From Lutraria lutraria (lineage: Eukaryota; Mollusca; Bivalvia; Venerida; Mactridae), in contig OZ026844.1 of assembly GCA_964023205.1 (NCBI GenBank), positions 9,462,416-9,526,415 on the forward strand: a stretch of 64,000 nucleotides of DNA. The letters run 5' to 3'. The first letter of the stretch is position 1; each line of letters begins with the position of its first letter. The notes beneath the pieces are model-generated. The model did not search any database. It saw nothing but the letters and a program-made list of their open reading frames with translations, and was not told the origin of the DNA. Of the stretch, positions 35,601 through 47,300 are shown one piece after another. The translations under genes and the position numbers were made by a program.

Positions 35601-38600
35601 AAAATCTGTGGCATTTTGTTTCTTTCTGTGTTGCATATGTATTACATTAATGTGATATTGACTTTAGCCGAAGAAAATTCAGATCAAGGTCTACACCTAT
35701 GTATAAGATGCACCCAATTTTTGTGCCCGATTTTGGACGTAAAAGCTTGCCACATTTACATGAGTGATCATGGTAATTGTCTGTTCGTAGATTATATTTA
35801 TTTTGCATTGTACAAGATGTCTCTTATGGCGACTATTTTCTGATGAATTTGTAGACTTGGTTGCTGTTACAAAGTATTTACTTAGTTTGGTTTTTAATAT
35901 GATCATTGTTAAAGTGATCTCATTTTATTATTATTCAGATGAGCCAGAAATTGAGATTGAGGATGAAACTCAACGTTCCTTGAAGATTTTACAGTCTGTT
36001 GTTGGTGTGAAGGCCATGAGGGGTGTCAGCAAGATGGAAAAAGCCAAGAAAAAATTCAAGTAATTTAATTATTTATTTATAATTTAATTGTTTATTTTTT
36101 AGAACTGGTTCTGATGTGTATACATTTGTAAGGTTCAACATATTTTTTAATTTTAATCTGAAATTTATGATGGCTTACTTTTCTAGATAATTTTGATGTA
36201 TCATTTGTTTCATATGTTAATTTAAAAGTTATGTTGTATAATGAAGACCTGTGATTTTAATTTTGTAAAATTAATTGTGCATAAAGTCTTGCAAGCTTCT
36301 TGATAATAGTGTGTTTTACAGTACATAATAAGACCCTTATATCAAGCTGGACATATTTTGTTACAGTGGATTTTTGCTTGGTGTCCTTTTACTATGTACA
36401 GTAAAGCCCCTTAATACCAGATCCCTTCCGGACGGGGCCAAAAGTCTGGTTTTCTGTGAATTCCAGTTTTCAGAGAACTTAAGATCACTTACAAAATAAA
36501 TGTGTCTTAAAAAATTGTCCTATTTTTTGAAATTCAGGTTTTAAGGGGTTTTTACTCTAATTTTAGTTAATATATGTAATGCTTATTATTTTTAGGGATA
36601 TCGGTACACTGAAATATGACCCCACAAAAGAAGAACATCAACAACAATTTGAGATAAAAACTGTTGTTAAACAACAGCCAGAGGAAATTAAAACAAAGAA
36701 GAAAAAGTGAGTTAAATATTTCAGGTTAAAAATATAAACACAAGAGTGCTTTATACTAGAAATGTCTTTTATTTATGACATGTTTTTAACATTGTATAAT
36801 TCTGTATACTAAGTATTATGTTTTTCCTTTAGTAGGTATGTCGTACATGTTAGTCTGTTACTTATATGGTTTTAATTGTAAATTCTGTATTTGTTGGTTT
36901 AAATTTTCGGAGGTCAGTTTGTTCTAAATAATCAATGGCAGTTTTTAAAAGAATGGCCATTATCAAGGACTTATATACATACATGGATTCGCAACTGCTA
37001 AAAATAGCTCAAACGATATCGTTTGGTGATCCCACAATGTATTGCTATATACTCGGCAATGTCCGACAGCTGCAATTAGGTGTTTACAAATTTGATTATA
37101 CTAAAAAAACTCTGCAATTGGGCACAGGAAATTGGTAAAGGATGCAACAAATTCCTTAAAGATATTGAGATACATTTATAATCCACAAAGTCTAAGTATA
37201 AGCATTGAAAAAGGCATCAGCCGAACATTTTAAATTCCAAGATGGCGGACATCTATTATAATCCTTTCGTCTCCGAGATTAAACATTCGGAATACCACAG
37301 ATATTTTCGCTCTTATTATCATTCGGATTATCACGGATATTTTCGTATTTTCGCTTTTGTAAACAATAGCTTGTATTCCCGTTCATTCACGTCTTATTAT
37401 TGCGGGATTTGATTACTTTAAACTGTTAATATGGAAGTTGCGAATCCATGTATGTATATAAGTCCTTGCCATTATTCACTGGGTGGCCTTTCTTTGGATT
37501 TGGCCACTAACACAGACTTGACTGTACAATAAAACATGCAATTTAAGTATGTGTGTAAATTTGCTTTATATGATAATAGAAAGAAGAAGGATAAACTAGT
37601 AGAAGAAGAAGCTCCTGAGATTGTTGTGCCTGAAGTTAGCAAGGAGAAGTTTTTTGAAGTCTCAGATTCATTGAAGAATACATTTATAGAGAAAGCTCAG
37701 ACTGAGTCTCAAAGTGAGGCTCAGACTGGTACTGGATTTTCTCTGTTATCAATGTTTGGAAATAACCAGTCTGATGGTGTTTCCCAGAATGAGGCTCAGA
37801 CTGGTGGTGGGTTTTCTCTACTTTCCATGTATGGTACACACCAGTCTGATGATGATGCTGACAATAATGATAATGGTATGTAATTTAAAAACTGGCAATG
37901 TAATGTACAATTAAAATGGACAAGTCTTGTTATATTTGATTGAGATCTCACAGCCTCTGTAGGCATGTTTCTAATATGTCAAAGTATAATGTAACAAGAA
38001 GTGTTTGTGAAACACAGATACCACCTGAAGGCCAACTAGATAGTATGGTCTTGACCTACTGACCTCAAATTTGATAGGGGTCATCTACATGTGACCGACC
38101 TCCCAGCCAAAGCTTAGGCCAAGTAGTTCTCTATTTATTGCCCATACAAGGTTTGGTTAGGGACGGACCTACTGACTGATATGTGTAAAGCAATATACTC
38201 CGTTTTCTTCGAAAGGGGGCATAATAACAAGTCAAGGAACTAAGTCTACAGAACTAATTTGTTTTTTATCATCGAAATGGAAAAGTATTGTGGATATGAA
38301 TAAAGATAGGGCAATACTTTTGTTTTAATGAGCTGTAATATGTAGACTTTACTCTCTTTTTGGTATGCCTAGTACTGTTTTTAATAAAGATAATTATGAT
38401 ACCGATGTGTGATGAATATTTAAAGAATATATCATTTTGTCTATTATAGCTGTGCAGTAGAATCTTTCTTATCTGAACTAGATCTGACTAACAAAAATGT
38501 TCAGATTAGAAAGTTTAATGAATTGGAGAGGATTCTGAATAATAAAGGATCAGATTAGGGAGGTTTTACTGTGTAATGAGGTATTGCTGATATTTTTATA

Positions 38601-41396
38601 TAAAAATATTTTTATAATCTCTTAGCTGCTGCTATACCTATCCCAGCTGCCCTCAGAACGAATCAGATGTCGTTAGATAACAGGTTCAAGGTCATGGATG
38701 ATACTGATGATGATGACGATGATGATGATGATGGAAGGGTAGATAATACATCATCTACCGACAAATCAAGATCAGCTGAAAGGTATGAATTAATTCCCTT
38801 GTTATATATTACCTCTTGGCTGTCATTTTTAATGGGACAACTAAATTTACTTATATATTAAGTGCTAACATTTCATAAATTAGAACAAACTGCTGGATCT
38901 TAGTAAATTTAATGTGAACAAAATTATTGCATAATACCTATAAAACAGGTTGATAGCCATACAGTCTTAACTACATAGGTCAGTATAAAATATTAGTACA
39001 TAAAACATTATTTTCAAGGATGGTTCTATATTTTATGCTAATTTGTGATTTTGTGAGAATAACTTGGAATAGGTAAAAAAAAATCTTACATGTTTCTAAT
39101 GCATCAATGAATGGATCTTCACCAAACATTCTCAAGTTGCACTGTCTCAAGCTTGTTGTTTTGTTAAATCCATTGTGAATGAATTAAGGCCATTAAAGTC
39201 AACCTGTGAACAAAGGTGTGGCCTTTATTGACAGGTGACCCTTATTCTGAGGTAATTTTGTTCTAAATAATCAATGACAGATTTTTAAAGAATGGCCTTT
39301 ATTCTGAGATGGCTGCTAACACACGTTTGACTGTATATCACTCTTGGATACTATTTTGGGGTTTTAAATGAGTGAATGTTTATTTGTTTTACAGTGAAAC
39401 TGCATCTGGAACACCAGTACAACCAGTAAACAAGGTCAACAAGCCATCTACATTCTTCTTCTTACCTGATGATCTCAGATTAAAAGGTAAATATCACATT
39501 TTGAAATTTTTGGTAAGAGTTATTGCCCTTGTTGAAAATAGAAAAATATTTTCTTTTGATATTGTTTGGTCACTTATATCTTTCTTTATCAAATTAGATC
39601 GATTCTAACCAGGTAACTACCCTGATGTCTGCCTAGACTATTAAAGCTTTGGGAAAAAGAAATACCATGTCCTTTGCTGCAATGTTGAATCCCTGAGATT
39701 TTTTAAAGGAGATTCAGGGTTTTACATTGACTTTAAAGTCTCGGGGTCCTTGGGACTCAGGTTGTTGTTGTAGTAGGGTCCTGTCATGAATTTCAGGGGT
39801 CCCTATGTCAATCTGTGTTACTGTTTATTACATGTATCTAATTTTTGCCAGAATTTTAATATTCTTACCATAAAACAACCAAAGTATACACATATCAGTG
39901 TAGATATGTAATTAACGGAAGTACCTTGTTAAATCTTACACAGTTATCTCCCTTACTTTGATACCTGGAGTATATGTTAAGAAAAGTCTGCCTTCCACGG
40001 GACTCAATTTGGACATTTTAAGGGGTCCTTGGAAGAATTTTTGGCGTATTTGGCACAGGAAATCCCTTCTTGTAAATCCTTTGGTTACGGAAAAGAAATA
40101 TTAATAACAATTTTGAAGTATTTATTCAAATAATAGTATTATGATTACTTAAAATTGTATCACTTATTTTGTAGGAAAAAATATTTTTGTGTGTTAAACA
40201 ATTGTGCATTCTAGTACAATGTACTATGTTATATTTTTTATGTATTTTACTGAAAGAAAATGTGCAGGCTACCATTCTTCACTATTGAAATGAAACTCAT
40301 AATATGTATGGCGTTAGGTTTGGTGAATAGTACTACATACCTATGATTTATGATTTTAAGTGTATTGATTGTTTTTGTGTAATTTTAGATTCAGCACAGA
40401 AACCCGATTCAGAGATGGATAGAAAAACTTGGATGGAAAAAAGACGTCACCTAACAGATGTAAGTTTTATGTATTAATATGTCCTGTATACAGTCCGCTC
40501 CTTTAGCTCAGTGGTAGAACGTTGGTCTACCGATCAAGAGATTGTGAGTTCGAAACCCGGGTGAATCTAACCGTCCGTGACAAATTTGACTGAAGATATT
40601 ACATCCTTTGTTTATTTGTTGTCCTCTACCTCGGAATCATGTGGGGTAGTATGGTATTAGCTTGCAGATAGAATGTGGTTAGAATCGGTTGAGGCCTAAA
40701 TGAAATCCAGGGAAGCTGGTTAGGATAACTGCCTGCCAAGATATAACTGGTCTATTTTAAGATATATTCAGGCTTTAAGCATTACTGACACAAACTTGGG
40801 TTATTTTATTACTATTAGACAAAAACCAAGTGAACTGAATTTACCAATATGTCAGACATGTACGGTCAAACCTGTGAACAAAGGCCAGTCTTGGTGAAGA
40901 AAAGTGTGGGCTTTATTTACAGGTGGCTTTTATTCAGAGGTAATTTTATTCTAGATAATCAATGAAGTTTTTAATAGAATGGCCTTTTTTCACAGGGTGT
41001 CTTATTTGGAGGTGGCCGCTAACACAGGTTTGACTGTATGACAAACCATACTAACTGTTCAAAGTCAGATTGTAAAGAAAGAATGTAATATTTTTGTTCA
41101 GTTGAAGGCTTGCAAAGTTGGCTGATACATTGTCTATAAGGAGTGGTGTTCAGGAAATTACAGTATCTGTCAAGTGCCTTGAAGTGTAATCATGTGAGAT
41201 TACAATATGCATTCTCTTCTTACAATATATCCTTATAAGGATATTGTTGAAACCTCATATTAAAATAATCGCTGACTGTGTTATTATTCTTGTTTTGTAG
41301 TGTTACAAGTCCAAGTACAGGAATTATAAAAGAAAACATCGAGACGGAAATCAACGAGGTGGTAATCCTAGACAGAGAGGAGGCCGTAGAAGATAA
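26620..41396 (+). CDS. NOL8: Nucleolar protein 8 (NOL8), complete, 16 exons
   Basis: Exons: 26620-26770, 27264-27326, 27782-27860, 28491-28674, 29224-29292, 29888-32500, 32864-32980, 33910-34032, 34869-34950, 35939-36059, 36596-36706, 37580-37875, 38626-38782, 39395-39486, 40389-40459, 41301-41396. They sum to 4,425 nt in one frame, giving 1,474 residues (human NOL8 is about 1,170). The protein has an N-terminal RRM (RNP2 LFVGGL at 14-19, RNP1-like TFAYIDL near 56-62, TKWKGSEL), then the NOL8-specific VGKYGRVLPI and KVDPSKYTHTVRR blocks, a very long acidic Ser/Asp/Glu region in the single 2.6-kb exon (residues 183-1053), the conserved QSKYGNDERFKLDARF and FKDIGTLKYDPTKEEH blocks, and a basic Arg/Lys tail. 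NOL8 acts in the nucleolus in ribosomal RNA processing. ATG 26620 directly follows TTTCAGC, so a 5' UTR intron is possible. The gene converges with the stress-protein gene downstream. Confidence 0.96.
27415..27590. mobile_element. CAGTACAACC-type MITE in NOL8 intron 2
   Basis: Starts CAGTACAACCTCTGTAGAGC and ends with the inverted TGGAGAGGTTGTACTG, flanked by TA on each side. The interior is also palindromic (GTAGAGCAAC / GTTGCTCTAC). Member of the family also at 42,284, 55,837, 59,253, 60,567 and near 60,830. Confidence 0.85.
28840..29045. repeat. Dispersed repeat in NOL8 intron 4
   Basis: Contains GAACTTCATATGTTGGTTCC, CTCAAAGGTCAAGGTCACCC. A diverged relative seems to lie at 33,650-33,790 (ATGAAACTTCATAGGTGGACC). 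The open frames here on both strands are not thought to be coding. Confidence 0.45.
29395..29540. repeat. Dispersed repeat in NOL8 intron 5
   Basis: Contains ACACCCTTTTGAAGAAAAGG, GGGTTTATTGCATTGCACATG and GTCAGTCGGTCC. The same element is present inverted at 38,140-38,222 in another NOL8 intron. Confidence 0.6.
31349..31640 (+). repeat. NOL8: In-frame acidic tandem repeats inside the NOL8 large exon
   Basis: A segment of about 130 bp, coding SESDTDDDDSESDTDDENIAD followed by a variable linker ending in DDGG, is repeated about 2.5 times (starts near 31,349, 31,479 and 31,610). Each block has the SESDTDDDD core, a dense set of CK2-type acidic Ser sites. The repeat accounts for part of the extra length relative to vertebrate NOL8. 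Confidence 0.85.
33043..33137 (+). mobile_element. Truncated tRNA-derived SINE in NOL8 intron 7
   Basis: GGTGGAGTAGGTATGGTCTC (A-box-like), TGACTGGTAATCACTAGCCC and GAGGAAGCTCTCCTGG match the more complete copy at 41,527-41,690. Confidence 0.6.
33157..33257. mobile_element. CAGTAAAAC-type MITE in NOL8 intron 7
   Basis: Starts CAGTAAAACTCCTGAAAACC and ends GGGGATTTACTG with TA on both sides; internal inverted blocks (AAAACCGGACC / GGTTCGGTTTT). Confidence 0.7.
35061..35238. mobile_element. CAGTCAAACC-type MITE in NOL8 intron 9
   Basis: Starts CAGTCAAGCCTGTGTTAGTG and ends ACAAGGTTGACTG, with self-complementary AAAGGCCAC blocks inside. Confidence 0.8.
35458..35766. mobile_element. MITE-like element with ATGTATAAG ends in NOL8 intron 9
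   Basis: Left end TCGCTCATGTATAAGTTGCG is matched inverted by CGTAAAAGCTTGCCACATTTACATGAGTGA at the right (read in reverse). A second internal copy of the motif, CCTATGTATAAGATGCACCC, is present. Assigned as a MITE by its inverted ends only. Confidence 0.5.
36399..36557. mobile_element. CAGTAAAAC-type MITE in NOL8 intron 10
   Basis: Starts CAGTAAAGCCCCTTAATACC, ends AAGGGGTTTTTACTCT; internal GGACGGGGCCAAAAGTCTGG resembles the copy at 33,157. Confidence 0.7.
36905..37526. mobile_element. CAGTCAAACC-type MITE (left-truncated), split by a younger insertion
   Basis: Left part GGAGGTCAGTTTGTTCTAAA...GAATGGCCATTAT and right part TTCACTGGGTGGCC...ACACAGACTTGACTG together reconstitute the right half of this family (compare 40,940-41,037). 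The 505-bp CAAGGACTT element interrupts it. Confidence 0.75.
36964..37468. mobile_element. 505-bp CAAGGACTT transposon-like element with 7-bp target duplication
   Basis: The 33-bp terminal inverted repeats are identical by eye (CAAGGACTTATATACATACA...GATTCGCAACT). CCATTAT is duplicated at 36,957-36,963 and 37,469-37,475. The interior has no transposase-like frame; the 67-codon frame at 36,935-37,138 crosses the left end and is not a gene. Longest of the three family members in the window, inserted in NOL8 intron 11. Confidence 0.88.
38455..38571. mobile_element. CAGTAAAAC-type MITE in NOL8 intron 12
   Basis: CAGTAGAATCTTTCTTATCT ... GGAGGTTTTACTG with inverted TCTGAAC/GTTCAGA blocks. Confidence 0.65.
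39195..39334. mobile_element. CAGTCAAACC-type MITE in NOL8 intron 13
   Basis: AGTCAACCTGTGAACAAAGG ... CTAACACACGTTTGACTGTA; internal AATAATCAATGACAG shared with other copies. Confidence 0.75.
40497..40750 (+). mobile_element. tRNA-derived SINE in NOL8 intron 15
   Basis: Head CCTTTAGCTCAGTGGTAGAA (A box) and GAGTTCGAAACCC (B box) followed by a body with ACCTCGGAATCATGTGG and CCAGGGAAGCTGGTTAGGAT. An inverted, diverged relative is at 57,960-58,174. Confidence 0.75.
40863..41037. mobile_element. CAGTCAAACC-type MITE in NOL8 intron 15
   Basis: CGGTCAAACCTGTGAACAAA ... CTAACACAGGTTTGACTG; near-perfect terminal inverted repeats with TA flanks. Confidence 0.85.
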
Positions 41397-41526
41397 AAGT
41401 TTAGATGATATTGGAAGTGTTAGAACATTGCTCTAAATTATAAATGATGTGGTAAAAATGTGTTGTGTTTTTTATTAATACAAATGGTGATGTTTTACAT
41501 CCATTAGTTTCTCTTATTGAGACATA

Positions 41527-41690
41527 CTGGTTTAGAGGTTTTGGTTTCTGACTAGTAATCACTAGCCCTTCACTGCCGTGAGTTTGAATCCCAACCAGGG
41601 AAAAGTTTCACACTTGAGGAAGCTGGCCAGCTAGCTTGCAGTCTTTAGGTGGTTGTACCCAGGTTGAAGACTTGTATACAAGTATTATAC
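41527..41690 (+). mobile_element. tRNA-derived SINE just downstream of NOL8
   Basis: GGTTTAGAGGTTTTGGTTTC, CTGACTAGTAATCACTAGCC, B-box-like GAGTTTGAATCCC, body CACACTTGAGGAAGCTGGCC. If NOL8 uses the AATAAA at 41,855 the SINE lies in its 3' UTR. Confidence 0.7.
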
Positions 41691-41854
41691 CACTGTTGAA
41701 GCTGAAAAAGTAGCCAAATGAACTTTAGGTGCGACATTCTCTCTCCATTTATCATGTGATTTTTTGTCCTTCACACAAAATTTTGTGTTTATATTAGAAT
41801 GTCTGTAAAGAGCTTGTATATATACTAGACATTCAAATCAGTCATTTTTTCACC

Positions 41855-41860
41855 AATAAA
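41855..41860 (+). terminator. NOL8: Candidate poly(A) signal of NOL8
   Basis: First canonical AATAAA after the NOL8 stop, about 460 nt downstream; nearer non-canonical signals are possible. Confidence 0.3.
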
Positions 41861-41995
41861 TGACAATTTTCATCATTAACCCATCCTGAATGTCAGACAT
41901 ATGAGACAAAATTTTGGCATTATTTTCATGAAGATTAAATCTTCTAATAAAACATGATATCAAATGATATGATTATAATAGTAGAATAACAAATA

Positions 41996-42156
41996 CAGTC
42001 AAACCTGTGAACAAAGGTCATCCTTTGGAAGAACAAAATATGACCTTTATGAACAGGTGGCCTTTATTTGGAGGTCATTTTGTTCTTAATTATAGTATTT
42101 CAAAGAATGGCCTTTATTCACAGGGTTGCCTTATTCGGAGGTGGCTGTTTGACTGT
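41996..42156. mobile_element. CAGTCAAACC-type MITE downstream of NOL8
   Basis: ACAGTCAAACCTGTGAACAA ... GGTGGCTGTTTGACTGTA, with AAAGGTCATCC / GGTGGCCTTT internal complementarity. Confidence 0.85.
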
Positions 42157-42283
42157 ATTTATGTATGTTGATCATAATTCAACATTATTTATTTCAGAAA
42201 TCAGTAATAACTGAGGGACATTTCAGAATTTTTGCAGTAACACTGCTAACTTAAAAAATATGCAATACCTGTGAACTAAAATA

Positions 42284-42455
42284 CAGTGCAACCTCTCCAG
42301 AGCGACCCTCTGGAGCAACAGCCTCTTCAACTACAGCATGATTTTTCCTGACTGTATGATTTAACTATAAATCTAACCTCTCTAGAGCAACAACCTTTTA
42401 ACAACAACATAATTTGTCTTCTCTGAAAGGGTGTTGCTGCGGAGAGATTGTACTG
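42284..42455. mobile_element. CAGTACAACC-type MITE
   Basis: CAGTGCAACCTCTCCAGAGC ... GCGGAGAGATTGTACTG, flanked by TA, with inner GAGCAACAACC repeats. Confidence 0.85.
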
Positions 42456-42904
42456 TAATAGCAAAAAGTATAAAACATCCCTCATATGTTGTTGAGATTG
42501 TCAGTTGTGTAAGCTGTAATATCTTGTGTGAAATCAGTTTGAGGAGATGACAGATTTATATATTCACATGAACTGTATACAGCTCAAATAATTAGATTAG
42601 TGCAGAGGCTGAAAATAATCATAAGTTTGTCTGGAGAGCTTCAACCCAGAATTTTAGCACTTGGTAGATAGGTAGTGACCCTTTTTACTTTTTAATGATA
42701 TAAAAAAAGATGCCATAAAAAATTTATGTGCTATGATTTTCGTTAGTAAGTCGGAGCACTCAAAACAAACTTATTCTATCAGCCAGATAGAAACATTGTT
42801 ATACAAACGAAAACACGTTTTGTATCTTGAATATGCTTTTAGTTTACATAAAATATGACAAGAATGAACAAGTTCATTGACAAATCAAAATGAATCAATA
42901 CATC

Positions 42905-42910
42905 TTTATT
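42905..42910 (-). terminator. Candidate poly(A) signal of the universal-stress-protein-like gene
   Basis: TTTATT on + reads AATAAAG on the minus strand, about 1.4 kb after the stop codon. The region 42,911-44,324 shows no other gene and would be a long AT-rich 3' UTR with a 14-bp C run at 44,208-44,221; closer signals exist. Confidence 0.3.
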
Positions 42911-44324
42911 GAATAATAATATAAAAGTCCCATCAATGTGCGACTTTGTAAACTTAAACAATGGGAATAAAAATATCATTTAAAATATAATGTAAAAGAA
43001 GCTTACACTTCATCTTTTCAGAATGATGCATCTTTTATACTAGAGTTATGTTTCAAGCAATATATTCACAAATAAAAACAACCTTGTTATGCTTTGTGTC
43101 ACAATAAACTTTCATAATTGATGGGTATCTAAATTAACAAACAAGTTAGTGTTTGTCCAATTTCACCAGCAAATCAGCAGCTGTGATTATTTTAATTTTG
43201 TACCGATTAATTTCACGAAGACGACTGTCTGTGCTCTTCAGCAGATAGAGTCTGACCTACTTTTATTAAGGGTATGATGGGAAAAATAGGACAAACACTC
43301 GCTTCCCTTAGCGTTTCTAATTTCATGTAGAACAGTCATTTTAGACACCAACCATTATTAACTGAGATGTTCCTTCGTTGCAAAAAACATAGAAGATAAT
43401 TATGTTACTTGTAATACATCTCCATTAAAAAAACACGAAAATTACACATAATTATCAAAGATATTTTTCAAGATTTTGCGTATATGAATAATTGTATTTA
43501 TAATGACAATCCATGTAAAAATGTGATAATATCAATATTCATGAACTACCCTTTAATTTGATATAATGATTTATTATATGATTGTTTAGTACAGTAGTTA
43601 AAGATTTATATACAATCATGATGTACATACTCGTATATATGCCATTATTGCACCAAGTCCAAGATGAATTTTGCTTACTGCAATAAGCATTTAAATTCAA
43701 TGTTGGACATCGTTTTTTTATCAACTCAGGTAAAATCCTATGCCATTAATATAAAAAATCCGGGCACTTAGTTAATGTTGACAACATATTCACAATAATT
43801 AAACTGTCAATAGACAAAACAATTACTATTTATTTAAAATCATATCTGGCATATGTTTCATTACTTATTATGATATATTACATTTTTAACAAAAAAGGTT
43901 ACTTTAAATACACAACCTACACTTTCCTAGTTTTATGGGGAAAAATCATGTTTTTATGTAAAACTTTTGCACAAGAATAAAAATAGACTTACTATATATA
44001 CTTCAAAGAAAATTCTCCAATATAATTTTTATATGAACACAAATCTAGAATTCTTATACTATTTCTTTTACAAAGTGTCAAAAATAAGTTGAAGTTCTAG
44101 AAAATTTTTGTATTGATATTCAAGAACTTCAGAAGAAATCTAGAAATACAAAGATACGGAAGACTTACTAATAACATAAAAAACACAAATATTGTTGGCT
44201 GCCGCTTCCCCCCCCCCCCCCTTGAAGAACTGCTCATAAAAATTCTTATTTATAAAATAATTGTCTTTCTGTTATGTGTTGTAAAATGTTTTCATAATTA
44301 TTAATGTATTATTGTCTTAACCAT

Positions 44325-47300
44325 TTATTCGGTGCACTCGGAATCCGTCTTCTTCCTGTTAAGTTTCGGTGAATTCTTCGGAGAATCTTTGTTCTTTCGT
44401 CTAAACAATGGTGAATTCATGATCTTCTGTTTAAGGGATGGCGAGTCCACACGATGATGCAAGTCTTTATGTTTGCATATGAAGACGGGAATGTGCGAGT
44501 GATGAAGAACGTAGTCGCTGATGCTGCCGAGGAAGGTGCGTCGTAGCGTTCCCTTACCACGTGACCCACAGACAATAAAGAGTGCTTTCTCCTCGTCAGC
44601 TACAGTACATATTACCTCCCCTGGTTTACCAACAACACTCTTCACTTTTCCACCAATCTGAAATAACAAAATGATTTATATAAACTTTACAGTCAAACAT
44701 GTGAACAAAGGCCATTCTTGGGACAGACAAACTATTAACTTTATTGAAAGGTGGCCTTTATTCAGAGGTCTTTTTCATTCTAAATACTCAATGATGGTTT
44801 TTATTCAGAGGTCCTTTTTATTCCAAATAATCAATGACGGTTTTTAAATGACCTTTATTCACAGAATGGCCTTTACTTAAAGGTGGCCACTAACACATGT
44901 TTGACCGTAAGTGTTTATCTGCTACATGTAATTTGATTGCTTACATTTCCATTCAAGAGTTGTAATCTTTCACCAGACAAACAAACAAACATTCAGGAAA
45001 CGAAATCATGTAAAGCCAAAAACAACGTAACCATCAAATATGAAACTTCTGCATGAGCATTAGTTGCTGGCAACCATACAACAGCATCGTTTGTTTTTGT
45101 CAAATCCTGAGTTATATTCTTTAGATGTTTACAACTACAGTAAGCATTCGCATCCGGGTGTTAACCACTCACAAGTGCACTTGTGTAAACTTTACTTAGA
45201 GCTGCATCCATTTTATGCACTAGTATCTTAGATATTTATAATCTAATTATTTAAGAATACCTCACTTGTCGCAGTCACAGCACAATCTATGATTGTGTAC
45301 ACTTGTAATCTTTTCTCAAGTGGCACTGAATGCCGCGATGGCAAAGAACACTTCCCGTCACTTTTTTTGTCAAGAGATTGACGTCCTTCCAGAAATCTGA
45401 CAAGCACTTGCCAATCAAATTGACATCTTTAAACAATATCGAGTTTTTGGAAAAATTGTCTAATCATTTGAGAACACAAATCCACTTAATGCATTGTGCA
45501 AACTCAATCAGATCATGTTCTGGTAACGTAATACATTATTCTACATAATACAGTACATGGTACAATAATTTTTCTATGCCGCTCTTGAAGCGGCGTAGTA
45601 TATGGCAGAAAAATTATTTTGTCTCATGCAAAATCGCAACTTGTTAGCGAAACAGAGTGACGATAGTGCCCGAAATATCCGCTTATATTCTGCTTAAAAT
45701 ACATCAAATTCTTACTTGCACAAACATCTAAGTATAATAACAAATGTAAATATCAAATGAAAGTCTTTTAAAAATCTGGCAAGTAAATGTTTCTTGGAAC
45801 TGTTGTTTACTAGACAAGTATACAGATGTTGAAATGATTATATAACTTGTATTAAACAAACGAAAACCTCAAATAAGACGATACTTAAAGAATTGCTGGT
45901 TTGGAGTAACATATGACCAACTATCATTTAATCAAACTACTCATGGAAATTGAACGTACATAGACTTACACTGCCACATGGAACGGGAACTATAGTTTAA
46001 CAATTGCATGATGGCGGATGTACAAAAACGTATTACGTTGGTTCGTATCAAAATTCATGCGTGCCAGAAGAGTGGCAGCTATGGAACGCTTTTAACTATC
46101 TTTCAGTTTCAAAGAGCCACCAACCAACCTTTTTACCTACACCAGTGGCAAAATGCTGGGTCGCGTAATGACAAATTAATATTTTGTATAGGACGGCCAT
46201 TATGCACTTATTTATCATTAAAGTTAAGCACTAACAACTAGATTGCAATAATATATCTGATTGTTTGTTAATGTAATTTTCAACATAATTTCAGTCATAT
46301 CGTGGGGGGGGCAGTTATCCTTACCAGCTTTCCTGGACTTCATTAATTATGTTCTATAGATGTTTAAAAATTGCTTTATCAGTACGTTTGTTCAAGATTC
46401 ATAACCCAAGAATTCTACAGAAAATGTGATTATCTGATCTTTTTCATAATCTAATTTTAAAATCGTTGGGAGAAATAGACGGGCAACTTTTCTTTACAAT
46501 GTTTCGTAGTATCGAGCAACGCCTATTTATAATTTAATACAAACACACGCCAAATGCATGCAGAATTCTGCTTATTACGAGTCGTTTAAAGGCTTCAATT
46601 TTGAACAAAATCATGAAATAAATGATAAATTCCATCTCTGTATTTGGAGAAATTATATTCGATTTTGATTTAGAAACCTTATTTAATCCAATGTTCAGCA
46701 TTTAAGTGGTTGGGAGGAAAAACACGGTACTTTTTGTATCATTTCATAAAACGATTCCAGACCTAAGATTTGGAGGTAAATTAAATCTGCACGATTCGTT
46801 TGAATAAAATCGAGATATAATACAAAATAAACTATCGTGTATGAAAGAAGTTATTTTAGTACAAACTCAGTTATTTCAAATCGATTACGAATGTTTCAAC
46901 AAAGTGTATATTGCAGCAGTTTCTAGGAACGCGTACATCTTATCAGTGTATGTATTTCTACATGCTTCCGAATTATGTTAGCCTGTCTATGTTCAGACTT
47001 AACCCCTAAAGGTGTAACGACTTACCTAAATCTATCATAATGCCACCTTCGATCACCCCACTAGCATTCAGTTTTCCACTTTTCAGATCCCGATAATTCG
47101 AAGTTCGTATAGTTACTGAGAATTAAAGCCTGTATTCTAGAAATTTCTACTTTGAATATATACAATTCGGAATGTGCAGTGAAGATGGCGCAAAAACAGG
47201 AGTGGCGTCCTTATTGGTGTGGGTCACGCGACGAAAAATGGACCAAGAGCTTGTTAATGTCGCTATAGCAAACTGAGTCGGGCAGTGGCCGCCAGTGATC

